From assembly GCF_905147045.1 (NCBI RefSeq), contig NC_065901.1, positions 1,798,001 through 1,862,000 on the forward strand: a stretch of DNA of 64,000 nt, written 5' to 3'. Position numbers and translations under genes: made by a program. The notes beneath the pieces were generated by a model. That model worked only from the letters and a program-made list of their open reading frames with translations, ran no database searches and was not told the origin of the DNA. This document shows positions 38,083 to 48,363 of this stretch, piece after piece (the stretch's first letter is position 1; each line of letters opens with the position of its first letter). This DNA is from Nymphalis io. Lineage: Eukaryota > Arthropoda > Insecta > Lepidoptera > Nymphalidae.

Positions 38083-38378
38083 AACAGCCTGTTAATGTCC
38101 CACAGCTGGGCTAAGGCCTTTTTTCCTTTTTGTGGAGAAGGTTTGGAGCTTATTCCACCACGCTGCTCCAATGCGGGTTGGTGTAATGTAAAAAGTGTGG
38201 CAGAATTTCAGTGAAATTAGACACATGCAGGTTTCCTCACGATGTTTTCCTTCACCGTCAAGCACGAGATTAATTATAATCACAAATTAAACACATGAAA
38301 ATTCATTTGTGCTTGCCCGGGTTTGAACTCACAATCATAGGTTAAGATTCACTCGTTCTTACCCCTAGGCCATCTCGA
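38083..38378 (-). repeat. SINE family B
   Basis: Near full length in complement, from AACAGCCTGTTAATGTCCCA to GGGTTTGAACTCACAATCAT and CTAGGCCATCTCGAC. Confidence 0.9.
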
Positions 38379-38516
38379 CTTTAGCGTGAGTGAACGAGTG
38401 TAATTAATAGGCAAAAAATATCATTATGTTAAAAGTTAGTTTAATTGACAAGTCGGTCTGCTGACGGTGTAACGAATAATATCTCACAGTCACAATCATA
38501 GTAAGATATAAAATAA

Positions 38517-38590
38517 AAGATGGAAATTAAAACACTATGTAATGACCATTTACTATCAGATGGTCCGTTTGTCTGTTTACCTTTATGATA
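38517..38590 (+). repeat. SINE-like family A, 3' fragment
   Basis: AATGACCATTTACTATCAGATGG with CCGTTTGTCTG is a decayed family A 3' end. Confidence 0.4.
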
Positions 38591-38999
38591 TAAACAAGAT
38601 TATACCAATCACAAAAATATAACATAATTTTTCCAATCATAAAATCGAAAGTAAATATCATCTTAATATCATTTTTGTTACTATTAATTTATAGTTAGAA
38701 CTGCGTTTCTTAATCTCATCTATTATGTGTAATCTCATTATGATAACAAAAGTATTTCTACATCACGCTAATAGAGTCATAGTCCAAGCGTAGAGGATTA
38801 TAGATATTTATGATTCTTTCCTAATGTGTGCGTTTCATGTTTGTATTATCAGTTTATATATGTAATATTTGGTATTCTGTCATTTTCTTCTTATTATTTT
38901 TGACGTATCTAATATTGAAGTAAAAAGGTGAGAATTTACTCTTAAAATACTTTGGATTTCAGAAATTTCCTTTTTTTTAAATATATAGACTAGCGCTTG

Positions 39000-39125
39000 A
39001 CTGTTATCACGCCTGATGGAAAGTGAAGATACAGACTAAGGTGGAGCGCGCTTGCCTAGAAGATGCCTTTTCACTCTTAACTTGAAGGTACACATATTGT
39101 ATCTGGTGGGAAAAACGAAGGTCGG
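39000..39125 (+). repeat. Family D interspersed repeat
   Basis: CTGATGGAAAGTGAAGA, GAGCGCGCTTGCCTAGAAGA and TTGAAGGTACACATATTGTA; a lepidopteran repeat type with copies at 1543 and 47240. Confidence 0.6.
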
Positions 39126-39741
39126 GAGGGTATTCATATGACATAATTATAATGATTATTAGGAACATTCATTCTATTTTGCAAAAAATATTTATGATAA
39201 ATACCGAATATTATTTTTGGCCTGGGTCTTACCCAAATACCCTGGAATAGACTAGCCTCATAAGTTAGCCTGAGGGAGACCAATGAGGGAGTTAGACAAC
39301 GATCTCCAATACGTAATATCCGACTTCAACGTAAACTTCTGATCAATCTTTCAACGCCAAACACATCATCTGCAGTCAATACATATCTCAGAAGTTTTTG
39401 TTTTCGAGCGTTTACGCTGTAATTGGTTTTAAAAAACTAGAGAACCAAAGCGTTTAAAAACCGCCTAAGCGTCAATGCCGACATCGGATTAAAACAAAAC
39501 CACAAACAGTACATTTCTATAAGAGCAGAAACTTTATAGAAGATCATAGGCTAATAGGAAGTTAATACTCTGTTGAAACATTTACAGTTATATTTAGATA
39601 AAATCTTACTCGGACCAATGTTGAATATGAATGCCAAAATTTTGAAATTAAGATTGATTACAAGTTGCATTATTTTATATATGATATCTTTATATTTGAT
39701 TTGATTTACTTTAAATACCATCCATTTTTATAAAATAATAT
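39126..39741. other. Non-coding DNA, no gene seen
   Basis: Nothing recognised. Confidence 0.4.
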
Positions 39742-40013
39742 AATAATAATAATAATATCCTGGGACATTTTCACACACGGTCATCTGATCCCAAATTAAG
39801 CTTGTACAAAGCTTGTGCTATGGAAACCAAACAACTGATATACTACATATACTACTTTTCTTTTGTAAATACATTCTTATATAGATAATTACACCCAGAC
39901 TCAGGACAAACAGACATGTTCATGCACACAAGTGTCTGTCCTGGGTGGGAATCGAACCTACAACCTTCGGCGTGAAAGGCAAGTATTTACCAACCACGCC
40001 AACCGGCTTATCT
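39742..40013 (-). repeat. tRNA-derived SINE family F
   Basis: Reverse copy of 35699-35972, from the (ATT)n tail (39742) to a tRNA-like head at 39945-40013; the B box reads GGTTCGATTCC in complement. Confidence 0.88.
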
Positions 40014-41042
40014 TGATCTTATCTTTACAAAAGAAACTTGGGAATATCTTTATATAACATATTATCAATATTACGTCAAACACACTAGGTGAAAAAAATG
40101 CATGCTTTTCCAGTTTCTTGCGTTTGTATAATCCTAAAAATGAATATTACTAAAATCATTAGTCATAGTTAAATATTGACAAACGTGATTACTTACTATA
40201 AACTCGATAGACAGTTTCAGTAGATAATTTTAATATTAAGAAAGTGCCACGCCCCCTTGAAATCTTATACAAATTCCTTTCGTATTACGCCCCTACATTA
40301 AATGAGGTCCTATTCCAAATTTAAATAGTAATACCTAAATACCTAATAATTAAGTAAATGCCTTAAATGTTTATATATGCACTTATGAAACGTCATTTTA
40401 CAAGATAAATAATATAAATATAAAAACATCGATCGGTGCAAAATATATATTCTATAATAAGCCTTATTGAATAAAATATTATTAGTAATGGCGTTGCGAA
40501 TTAATTGAAATGCTCGTTGTTTAATGAAACCCTCATATTCAAATTAGTTTTTATAATATAACTAGCTGCCGGTCCCGACTTCGTACGGGTGTAATAATGT
40601 AACTCCTAGAACCTGACCGTAGCGACACGTACCGGGTGAAATCAAAAGTGCATAAACTAACGGTGTATACTGTGATTACAAAAATTTTTTTTCAAAAAAA
40701 AAATTGTCTTTATATTCCTCGCGTACAAAAGGCCAATTTCATATATAAGGACCTAATACTAATTCTGATTATTTTTTTGTACCCGACCGTAGCACCACGT
40801 ACCAGGTGAAATCTGAACCACACTGGAACTAATATAACACACAAAAAAATATTAAGAGCGCAGTGGTTTACGGGTCGCCTAGCGACGAAAGTTTCGATAA
40901 TGAATCCCCTGGGCTATTGTTGTCCCCATCCATAACACAAGCTGTACGCTTAATTGGAGGGGTAAATAGGATGTTAGTTGTTCCTTAAAAACGACGTTAA
41001 AAACGAATATTAGTTATTCCTTCAAAGCCGATATAACCCGTC
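40014..41042. other. Non-coding DNA with short repeat ends
   Basis: At 40560 a common retroelement end (CTAGCTGCCGGTCCCGACTT). A 35-bp motif with GACCGTAGC and ACGTACC...GGTGAAATC occurs at about 40611 and again at about 40780, a degenerate direct repeat. No gene. Confidence 0.45.
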
Positions 41043-41525
41043 GTGATAAGGGTCAGAATCGTGACCAATGATCGTGGGTTCAAACCCGGGCAAGCACCAC
41101 TGTACTTTCATGTGCTTTTGTATTTATAATTCATCTCGTGCTTGATGGTGAAAGAAAACATCGTGAGGAAATCTTTTTTTTTTAACGCTGGAAAAACGCG
41201 TTACGTGTTTTCCCCACGGGAACAGTGGGGGGGGGGAGTATGAGGAGCTCGCCGGTGTCCAAGGCCGAGTGCGCCCCGAACATCGGAATACACACTAAAA
41301 AACCAGCTATACCCTTTCCGTCTTAACGAGGAGCGCCACGGGATCGCTTTCGCATGCTACCGTGACGCTCTGACGGCCGGCCTGCCTATGCGGGCCTATC
41401 GTGAGGAAACCTGCATGTATCTAATTTCTCTAAAATTCTGCTACATGTGTATTCCACTAACCCGCATTGGAGCAGCGTAGTGGAATAAGCTGCAAACCTT
41501 CACAGGCCATTCATAGGCTGTTACT
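41043..41525 (+). repeat. SINE family B split by a nested insertion
   Basis: Head GATCGTGGGTTCAAACCCGG, body to CATCGTGAGGAAA at 41171, then the 226-bp family E insertion, then the SINE resumes ATCGTGAGGAAACCTGCATG (41398) and ends CATAGGCTGTTACTGTA. Confidence 0.92.
41172..41397 (-). mobile_element. Family E element nested in a SINE
   Basis: 226 bp, antisense with a poly(T) left end. Flanked by the 12-bp direct repeat ATCGTGAGGAAA (41160-41171 and 41398-41409), a target-site duplication typical of LINE-driven insertion. Same family as 28035-28245, with extra 5' sequence. Confidence 0.92.
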
Positions 41526-42013
41526 GTACTGTAAAAATAGGCATTGCTAGTTTTAATTAAAAAAAAAAACGGTTCTGTTGAATAGTGAGAATTCAGTTAC
41601 GTAACCACTTACAGAAGAAGTATATATAAAATATGGAATAAAATTAAATTTATGATAAATATAGAATACACAAAATTCAAACATATTTTGAAACTATAAA
41701 TTTTCACAAGAAATTAATTTAATTTCAAAACAAATAAACCCATTACGTCGTTTATTAATTAATAAATGTTTTAATAAATAATTTGATGGTTCCTAAACGA
41801 TATTCAACAAGCAATTAGTTTATTGATTGCAAAATTTTAAATAATTTATGGTACAATTTCAACGTCCAAAACTACATTAATGGTAAACAATTAAATTGTG
41901 ATAATAATTAATGCTATATAACTAACATTATATTTAGATAAATAAAGTAAATAATAAGTTCAAAACCATACATAAAACTGTGCTTATAGTTGAAATGTTA
42001 CCGAAGTTATTGA
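41526..42013. other. AT-rich DNA, no gene seen
   Basis: Nothing recognised. Confidence 0.4.
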
Positions 42014-42383
42014 CAGCCTCATTGGTTTAGTGGCTACGTATAAGACCGCAGAACCGGAGATCCAGGGTTCAAATCCCAGGTCGGGCCAATAAAAATATAT
42101 TGAGTTTTTCTGTACAAAATTCTCAGTAGCAGCTCGGAGTCTGGAAGTGTATACACTCACGTGCCTCGGAAAGCACGTTAAGCGGTTGGTCCTTCGCCTG
42201 AACTCTTTCCGGTCGTGTCAGATTGCCGTCCCATCGGGTTATGAGAGTTTGGGAATAGAGAGTGCACCTGTGTTTGCACACACACTTGTGCACTATAATA
42301 TCTGCTGCGCAGTTGGCTAATCTCTCTTGAGATTGGTCGCCGTGACCGAAATCAGTCTGAAGGACATTATTATTATTATTATT
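42014..42383 (+). repeat. tRNA-derived SINE family C, full length
   Basis: Head with A box TGGTTTAGTGG and B box GGTTCAAATCC, then a body with GTGCCTCGGAAAGCACGTTA, CTTTCCGGTCGTGTCAGATT and AGTGCACCTGTGTTTGCACA, ending in (ATT)n at 42368-42383. Best reference copy of the family here. Confidence 0.9.
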
Positions 42384-42479
42384 ACCAAAGGCAAAAATTT
42401 TATATGATATGAATACTAAATAAGGATTTACACAAAACCTTTATATCATGTATTCTATATCAAATCATAAATGCAAAAG

Positions 42480-42720
42480 TAACTTTGTCTGTCTGTATAT
42501 CTGTTACGCATTCACGGGTAAACCATGAATTTGATGAAATTTGTTACGAAGAAAGCGTGAACCCAAAAAATAATATCGGCTACATCGTCGTCATATTTCG
42601 GTAGTTTTTGACTTTATTGCATTAAGGCAGACAGACGCGGCGGGGAGACTTCGTTTTGCAATATGTAGTGAAATATCTATTCGAAGTCGCCTCGTCTACT
42701 TCTATTGTATTTATAATCAG
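42480..42720 (+). repeat. Common short interspersed repeat end
   Basis: GCAAAAGTAACTTTGTCTGT, TTACGCATTCACGGGTAAAC and ATTTGATGAAATTTGTTACG belong to a widespread lepidopteran repeat. No ORF. Confidence 0.5.
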
Positions 42721-42777
42721 TATTGTTATGTGTTTTGTTTTACTTGTCTTTCCGATGGAACTTCAGTTACGGTATCC

Positions 42778-42965
42778 AATCTCAAGGACTTGCAAACTAA
42801 GCAGAAGATATTATAATTGAACATAAGTGTTTGCGCAAACATACGGTTCCATCGAATAAACACGACCGATGAGACATCAGGCTTACGTGACACTGGCATG
42901 CTATTTAGTTATTTTAGAATACAATAAAAATTATATTGGTCCTGAACGAGATTCGAATCTTTGAC
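42778..42965 (-). repeat. SINE family C, diverged
   Basis: AAGCAGAAGATATTATAATTG, GTGTTTGCGCAAACATA and GAGATTCGAATCTTTGACC trace family C in complement. Confidence 0.65.
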
Positions 42966-43313
42966 CAGTATGTATATTGTTAACAACTACTGAGAATGTA
43001 GTGAGAAGAATTCATAACCTTATTATTGCCATTCAAAATTTGATCCCAGAGTCTCAAGGTGCATGCTACTAAGCTAGTCACTAAAGAAACAAGGAAGTTT
43101 TAACAAAAGAAATTATTATCGAGAGATTATTAAAACCCGCGATCTTTGTTTAAAATAAATGTATCATCCGGACCTCGATATAATATTTTCAACATATATT
43201 ATTAATAGAACAGAAATAACGCTGAGATTAAGACTAGCCCCAGTATTTTTATAGTTTTTATACATGATTAGTTTAAATACATGAATAAATAAGCTAGATT
43301 CTGGATTCTGGTT

Positions 43314-43409
43314 TCTGGGCAATTATATAAAAAGATTATTATGCAACAATAATCTTTTTATATAAAAAGATTATTATGCAACAATAATCTTTTTATATAA
43401 TTGACCAGA
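43314..43409. repeat. 96-bp palindrome made of two 35-bp hairpin units
   Basis: The whole region is close to its own reverse complement: outer TCTGG/CCAGA, then 21-bp perfect arms beginning CAATTATATAAAAAG. Inside, a 35-bp unit with GATTATTATGCAACAATAATC occurs twice. Confidence 0.9.
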
Positions 43410-43564
43410 TATGAAAATAAAAATAGAAGGATATGTGAGAGAAGTCCTTTCGAATATAATGTGGTTTTTCATCGAGAACGAAATATAATCTGTTATCGTC
43501 ACCCATTTTTTGGGAACTGCTATAGTATTTTTTTGTGAATATATATTTTTAATTTTAATAAATT

Positions 43565-43592
43565 TATATATATATATAGTACTTTATTAAAA

Positions 43593-43641
<49 letters not shown>

Positions 43642-43650
43642 AAGTATTAT
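43565..43650. repeat. (TA)n with TACTTTATT/AATAAAGTA arms
   Basis: TACTTTATT (43580-43588), eight A, about 42 bases of TA, then AATAAAGTA. The arms match those at 29184-29227. Confidence 0.88.
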
Positions 43651-44815
43651 TTTCGTGTAATAGTAAAATTATTTAAAATAGATTATATAGCGTGAAGTTA
43701 TCTTACTTTTAAGATATCCATAATATATTCTAAGTGTTGACTTGCTAAGCATATTTCAGATTCAACGATGTACCAATTTATACTGCTATTTTTTTATCGA
43801 GCGTTACTTTCATTAATAAGATATTACATTGCTTGTTCAACGGAAAACATTTTAATGGTATCCCCTTCAAAACCAGCAATGAAATGAATAGTGAATATAC
43901 TTTGGTATATTTAAAAGTTTCATGGTTACAGTTGTCACCAACAAAGCTCTGTGTAAAGGCTATAAATCTCTGGTCATTTCAGCATCTCGCCCGAGTAAAC
44001 TCACCAAATATGATCCGCTTCCAAGCATCGTTGGACGGCCAAATAAATTTATAGTTTATTTCGTTGAAAGAAAATTCTTATTTTATTATTTGGTAATTAT
44101 TTAAAAAATATATCTAGTTACCTTCCATTTAACAGTGACAATACTTTTGATGAAGTTTATTTCTGTTAAAACTGCTTTATTAAATTTTAACACTAAATTA
44201 ATCTTAAGTATTTATAATATCATTGTTTTTTATTTTGCTTTAAATATTATTTTTAATTTTGATAACTTATAATATTTAAAAACAAACAAACATATGCAGA
44301 AACAGTAATCTAAAAACCAAATCATAAACTTGAAAGAAAATTAAGAATAAGAATCATTTGTGGTCTTGATCTAAGGAGGCCCCATGTAACCGCTTAGGTT
44401 GTACGCGTACGACTTTGACACTATGTCGTCCCTGAGGCCTGTCAAACGGCACTATTATTTATTTTCACATATTCATTTAGAAGTTCCGCCGTTTCCCGCG
44501 GGCGTCATGTTTCTCGATTTGCGTTAAAAGCCGACCGAGATTCGATGTTTCAACAGGATAATTATATTTAAAATAAACCTATACAATATCAGAGCAGTAT
44601 TCATTTATTCATTTAAAAAACATTGATTCCAATGAAAATTAATCACCTTTTTATCCTTATGTAGTCTTATTATATATAGCTATTAAGAGAGAAGTTCAAA
44701 ACTATTACAAAATGTTATTATGCATTTTGTATCTAATGTTATTATGTTTATGGTTTTAATTTCAAATAAATCATTCATTATCATCTTCTATCCTTAAAGA
44801 TATATCATATCATAT
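43651..44815. other. AT-rich DNA, no gene seen
   Basis: A GC-richer patch at about 44370-44530 stands out but has no long ORF or known repeat. Confidence 0.4.
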
Positions 44816-44935
44816 CAACAGCCAATCATTGTCCACTGCTGAACATAGGCCTCTCCCAAGGTGCGCCAAAGCTCCCTGTCCTCCGCCTTCCGCATCCAGT
44901 TGGTGCCCGCCACCAAGTTCTTAAGGTCATTCATT
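44816..44935 (-). mobile_element. RTE-type LINE, short 3' end
   Basis: Matches the last ~115 bases of 4503-5304 (CAACAGCCAATCATTGTCCA, GGCCTCTCCCAAGGTGCGCC), 5'-truncated after AAGGTC. Confidence 0.92.
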
Positions 44936-44995
44936 AAGGTAGCTTATTTTATTCATAAACTTCCTTTGTGGACACGTGAAAAACTATTTGAAAAT

Positions 44996-45295
44996 AAAAA
45001 TAATAATATCCTCCTGACCGATTTCGGTTACAGCTGCCATTCTCAAGAGAAATTAATCAATTGTGCTTTGCATATATGCACAAGCGTATGCGGAAACAAA
45101 AATGCGCTCTTTCCTCACCCATAATGCGATGGGAAGGCAAATCTGACACCACCGGACAGATTGGAGGCGCAAGAACGATTTTTTTGTTTTTCTCGTAAGA
45201 AAAACCTTATAACTTATTATTGGACCCGGGGTTCGAACACAGATCGTCGGGATCAACGGCTTTATAAATTTTTATAAACCAACGCAACAGTCGCA
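44996..45295 (-). repeat. SINE family C
   Basis: (ATT)n end at 44996-45008 in complement, then CCTGACCGATTTCGG, CTCTTTCCTCACCCATAATG and a head with GGGGTTCGAACAC. Diverged; a short stretch is lost in the middle. Confidence 0.82.
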
Positions 45296-45582
45296 AGAAT
45301 GTGTTGAGTTTAAAACACAGCCGTGCCTTCAAAGGTTAGACAGATAGTTAAAAACCTTATTGCACTTAATAAAGTAAAATCGGCCTACCGTCACTAATAA
45401 CTCTGCTGTAGTGAGATTCAACTCAAAGAGGAGGGTAGTGCAAATATATTTCTATATAATATATTTAAAATTAATTATATAATACGGCGACAAAGGCAAC
45501 TAACACACCCTCAAGAAACTCAATTGACACAAAAAAGACAATGCAACAGTCCGATATTTATATTGCATATTAATACCATATA

Positions 45583-45853
45583 AGTCGAGATGGCCCAGTG
45601 GTAAGAACGCGTAAATCTTAACCGATGAACGTGGGTTCAATCCCGGGCAAGCACCTCTGAATTTTCATGTGCTTAATTTCTGTTTATAATTGATCTCGTG
45701 CTTTTCGGTGATAGAAAACATCGTGAGGAAACCTGCGTGTGTCTGATTTCATCGAAATTCTGCGACATGTGTATTTCACCAACCCGCATTGGAGCAGCGT
45801 GATGGAATAAGCTCCTTTAGCCCAGCAATGAGACATTCACAGGCTGCTACTGT
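45583..45853 (+). repeat. SINE family B
   Basis: AGTCGAGATGGCCCAGTGG (A box), GTGGGTTCAATCCC (B box), CATCGTGAGGAAACCTGCG, GAATAAGCTCC, and an end AGGCTGCTACTGTA. The oligo-A/T stretch before AGCCCAGC is missing. Confidence 0.9.
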
Positions 45854-46147
45854 ATATTAATAACATATTTCTATAATTTTTTTTAATCCTGAATTTTTTG
45901 TGATGCTGCCTGGTAATAAACATGCAGACGCTTTGAAATAACATTAAAACAAATTAAAGATACGATACACCGAAGGAACACATATGTGGAGATACAAATA
46001 TATAATGTAACTATATTAATATTTTTATTTACTTTGGAAATATTGTAACATATTTTGCTTGAGTATTAGAAGACGAAATAATAACGTCAGATATAATTTG
46101 AAATAGTGTCAATTTGTTTTATCAAAAACAAATTTTAGTAATATTAT

Positions 46148-46440
46148 ATATACTGGTGGTAGGGCTTTGTGCAAGCTCGTCTGGGTAGGTACCACCCACT
46201 CATCAGATATTCTACCGCAAAACAGCAATACTTGATATTGTTGTGTTCCGGTTTGAAGGGTGAGTGAGCCAGTGTAATTACAGGCACAAGGGACATAAAA
46301 TCTTAGTTTCCAAGGTTGGTGGCGCATTTCAAGCGATGGTTGACATTTCTTACAATGCCAATGTCTAAGGGCGTTTGGTGACCACTTACCATCAGGTGGC
46401 CCATATGCTCGTCCACCTTCCTATTCTATAAAAAAAAATA
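46148..46440 (+). repeat. SINE-like family A, young full-length copy
   Basis: TACTGGTGGTAGGGCTTTGT to CCTATTCTATAAAAAAAA, less than 250 bases upstream of the gene 1 start; could affect its promoter. Confidence 0.93.
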
Positions 46441-46577
46441 TATTAAATAAATATTTTGATATATGTATTTAATATCAATTAGTCGTTTTATCAAAGAGTT
46501 AAAGCTGGAAGTGGCGTTTTCCGCTATTTGTCCTGTAATTATTTCTCTATCGGAATCTTTATACAATCGATCGATTG

Positions 46578-46591
46578 ATCTTGATCAAGAT
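46578..46591. promoter_or_regulatory. 14-bp palindrome with GATA site upstream of gene 1
   Basis: ATCTTGATCAAGAT is a perfect 14-bp palindrome about 100 bases before the gene 1 start; its right half runs into AGATAA, a GATA-factor core. GATA factors drive gut and fat-body genes in insects, so it could be an element of the gene 1 promoter. No clear TATA/initiator pair was found, so this is tentative. Confidence 0.25.
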
Positions 46592-46687
46592 AAAATTGAT
46601 TTAAGCAACATCTAATCATATATATTTTTTGTTAGATATTATTAAACTGTGAACGAACAATATAGTAAGTGGCTTTTAATTGTGAAA

Positions 46688-47125
46688 ATGTCAAAAATAA
46701 CTCATGTGTTTCTTTTGTTTTTTTTAATAAATGATTGTCATAACATAAATTATTGTTATAAGCTTGGTGAAGATTTACATTCTTCGTTTAATTTGGATAA
46801 TGTAAAGAACATTTGTGAAAATTTCGATGATTGGAATTTGGAAGACGATGATTCTGATCGAGGTAGTGAATATTACTTACGTCCAAGTGATGAACCAAGT
46901 TGTATTGCATTTTCATTCAATCTTTCGCACAGTGGTTATCTAGAAATAAAACTCATGTTGGAATCAGTGTCACTAAAGGACAAAATTACGGCAACAGTGT
47001 ATTTAAACAAAACAACAGACTATGAAATCATCGGAGCAGCAGAAATTTCATCATCTACGGTGGATTTTTTTAACGGATCACATGTAATGAATATATCCGT
47101 TGGAAGTTTTAGTGGAAAAGGATAT
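46688..47125 (+). CDS. Gene 1 exon 1: signal peptide and MAM-like domain of a mucin-like membrane protein
   Basis: The ATG at 46688 (context aaaATG) opens 146 codons ending in Gly-Tyr at a GTAAGT donor (47126). Reading through the donor gives a stop three codons later, so splicing is needed. The first ~17 residues are a hydrophobic signal peptide (MSKITHVFLLFFLIN). C17, C23, C43, W49 and C72 align with C17, C20, C40, W46 and C75 of the two paralogs downstream, and the intron position is identical. The domain has alternating beta-type segments and N-glycosylation sites (for example NKT, NGS, NIS), and resembles an extracellular MAM-type sandwich. It joins in phase 0 to 48364. The full product is 1191 residues. 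The open frame begins upstream at GTG 46649, but no ATG lies there. A diverged member of the family; function unknown. Confidence 0.8.
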
Positions 47126-47239
47126 GTAAGTTAATATATACACTTATTTTTATAATATATGTACATACACATTACCAAAAGGATATAATGCTATAGTTTT
47201 GGTAGCGTGATAGGTTAAAAGACAATTATTATTTTTTCT

Positions 47240-47405
47240 GTAATAATGCAAGCGGAGGCTCACTTGATAGAAAGTGCAACAATAGTGGGCTTATAGGTGC
47301 GTTGCCGGCCTTTAAGGAATGAGTAGGCTCTTTAATGTTCGTAAGTAATTTCGGTTCGGAAAAACCGCCGCTGATTGCTGGTTTCATTGAGTAGTTCTGC
47401 GAAAT
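47240..47405 (+). repeat. Family D repeat in gene 1 intron
   Basis: TAGGTGCGTTGCCGGCCTTT, AAGGAATGAGTAGGCTC and TCGGTTCGGAAAAACCGCC; the last includes a small GGTT/AACC hairpin. Confidence 0.7.
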
Positions 47406-47825
47406 GTAACAAAATAAGATAAGATAGAAATCTTTAAAAGCTTCTATTTATACTTACAAGAAATGCTATAGAACAAACGTTCTTATAGCTATCCAATAAG
47501 TTTTAGTTATACTAGCATCGTAATACTCAATATAAAATTTAAAGTGAAACCGCACAAATTTTAAGTAGTAATAGTACTCTACTTTATTCTCTATTTCATT
47601 ATTACACACAAAATAGTCCCCCATTATTATTAACAGATTAAAAATATATAGAGGCTATCAGTTTGGCTATTTTTGACAATATTATATATAAGATAATATC
47701 ATCATTGATTGTTAACCGATTTTTGTGATAATATTTCTATCAAAATGATTATATCTAGAAAAAAATGTAAGCGCACTATTTAAAATTATTTAAAACCAAT
47801 TTGAATAAATTTAATAATAGTTTTT

Positions 47826-48045
47826 ACCACCACTAAATTTTCATGTGCTTAATTTGTGTTTTTAATTCATCTCGTGCTTGACAGTGAAGGAAAACATCGT
47901 GAGGAAACATGCATGTGCCTAGTGTTATTGAAATTCTGCCACATGTGTCACCAACCCGCATTGAAGCAGCGTGGTGGAATAAGCTCAATACCTTCTCAAA
48001 AAGAAGAGGTCTTACGCCAGCTGTGGTACATTTACAGGCTGTTAT
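47826..48045 (+). repeat. SINE family B, 5'-truncated, in gene 1 intron
   Basis: Starts ACCACTAAATTTTCATGTGC, then CTCGTGCTTGACAGTGAAGG, CATCGTGAGGAAAC, AACCCGCATTGAAGCAGCGT and ACAGGCTGTTA. The tRNA-like head is missing. Confidence 0.85.
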
Positions 48046-48363
48046 TTGAATTCGACAATAACACTACTCTTATATTAAATAAATATTTATCATAACTTCT
48101 TAAAATCTTGTTATAAAATATTTCCTGAGGTAAGGTACTCGAATCTGAACTTGATAATATTTTTCCTATTACATTAATAATTAATTCTACGATAGAATAT
48201 TAGTTTATAAGAAGTCCCTGCGTCCATAGTCAAAGTAATCAATAAAATTAAATCGTAAATCATACAAAATATATACAAAGTAGCTGCTGGTTTAAAAAAA
48301 CTGGTTGGCATCCAAAAGCAGTATCTGAATATAAGACTATTTACATAATTTTAAATGTTATAG

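Larger units (their letters stand above)
47126..48363 (+). other. Gene 1 intron 1
   Basis: Starts GTAAGT and ends TTATAG. It holds an old family-D repeat (47240-47405) and a 5'-truncated tRNA-derived SINE (47826-48045). Its position and phase match the intron of gene 2 and the donor of gene 3. Confidence 0.8.

Noticed and set aside
42014..42088. tRNA gene
   Set aside because: A and B boxes are good, but the sequence belongs to a multi-copy SINE with a shared body and (ATT)n tail.
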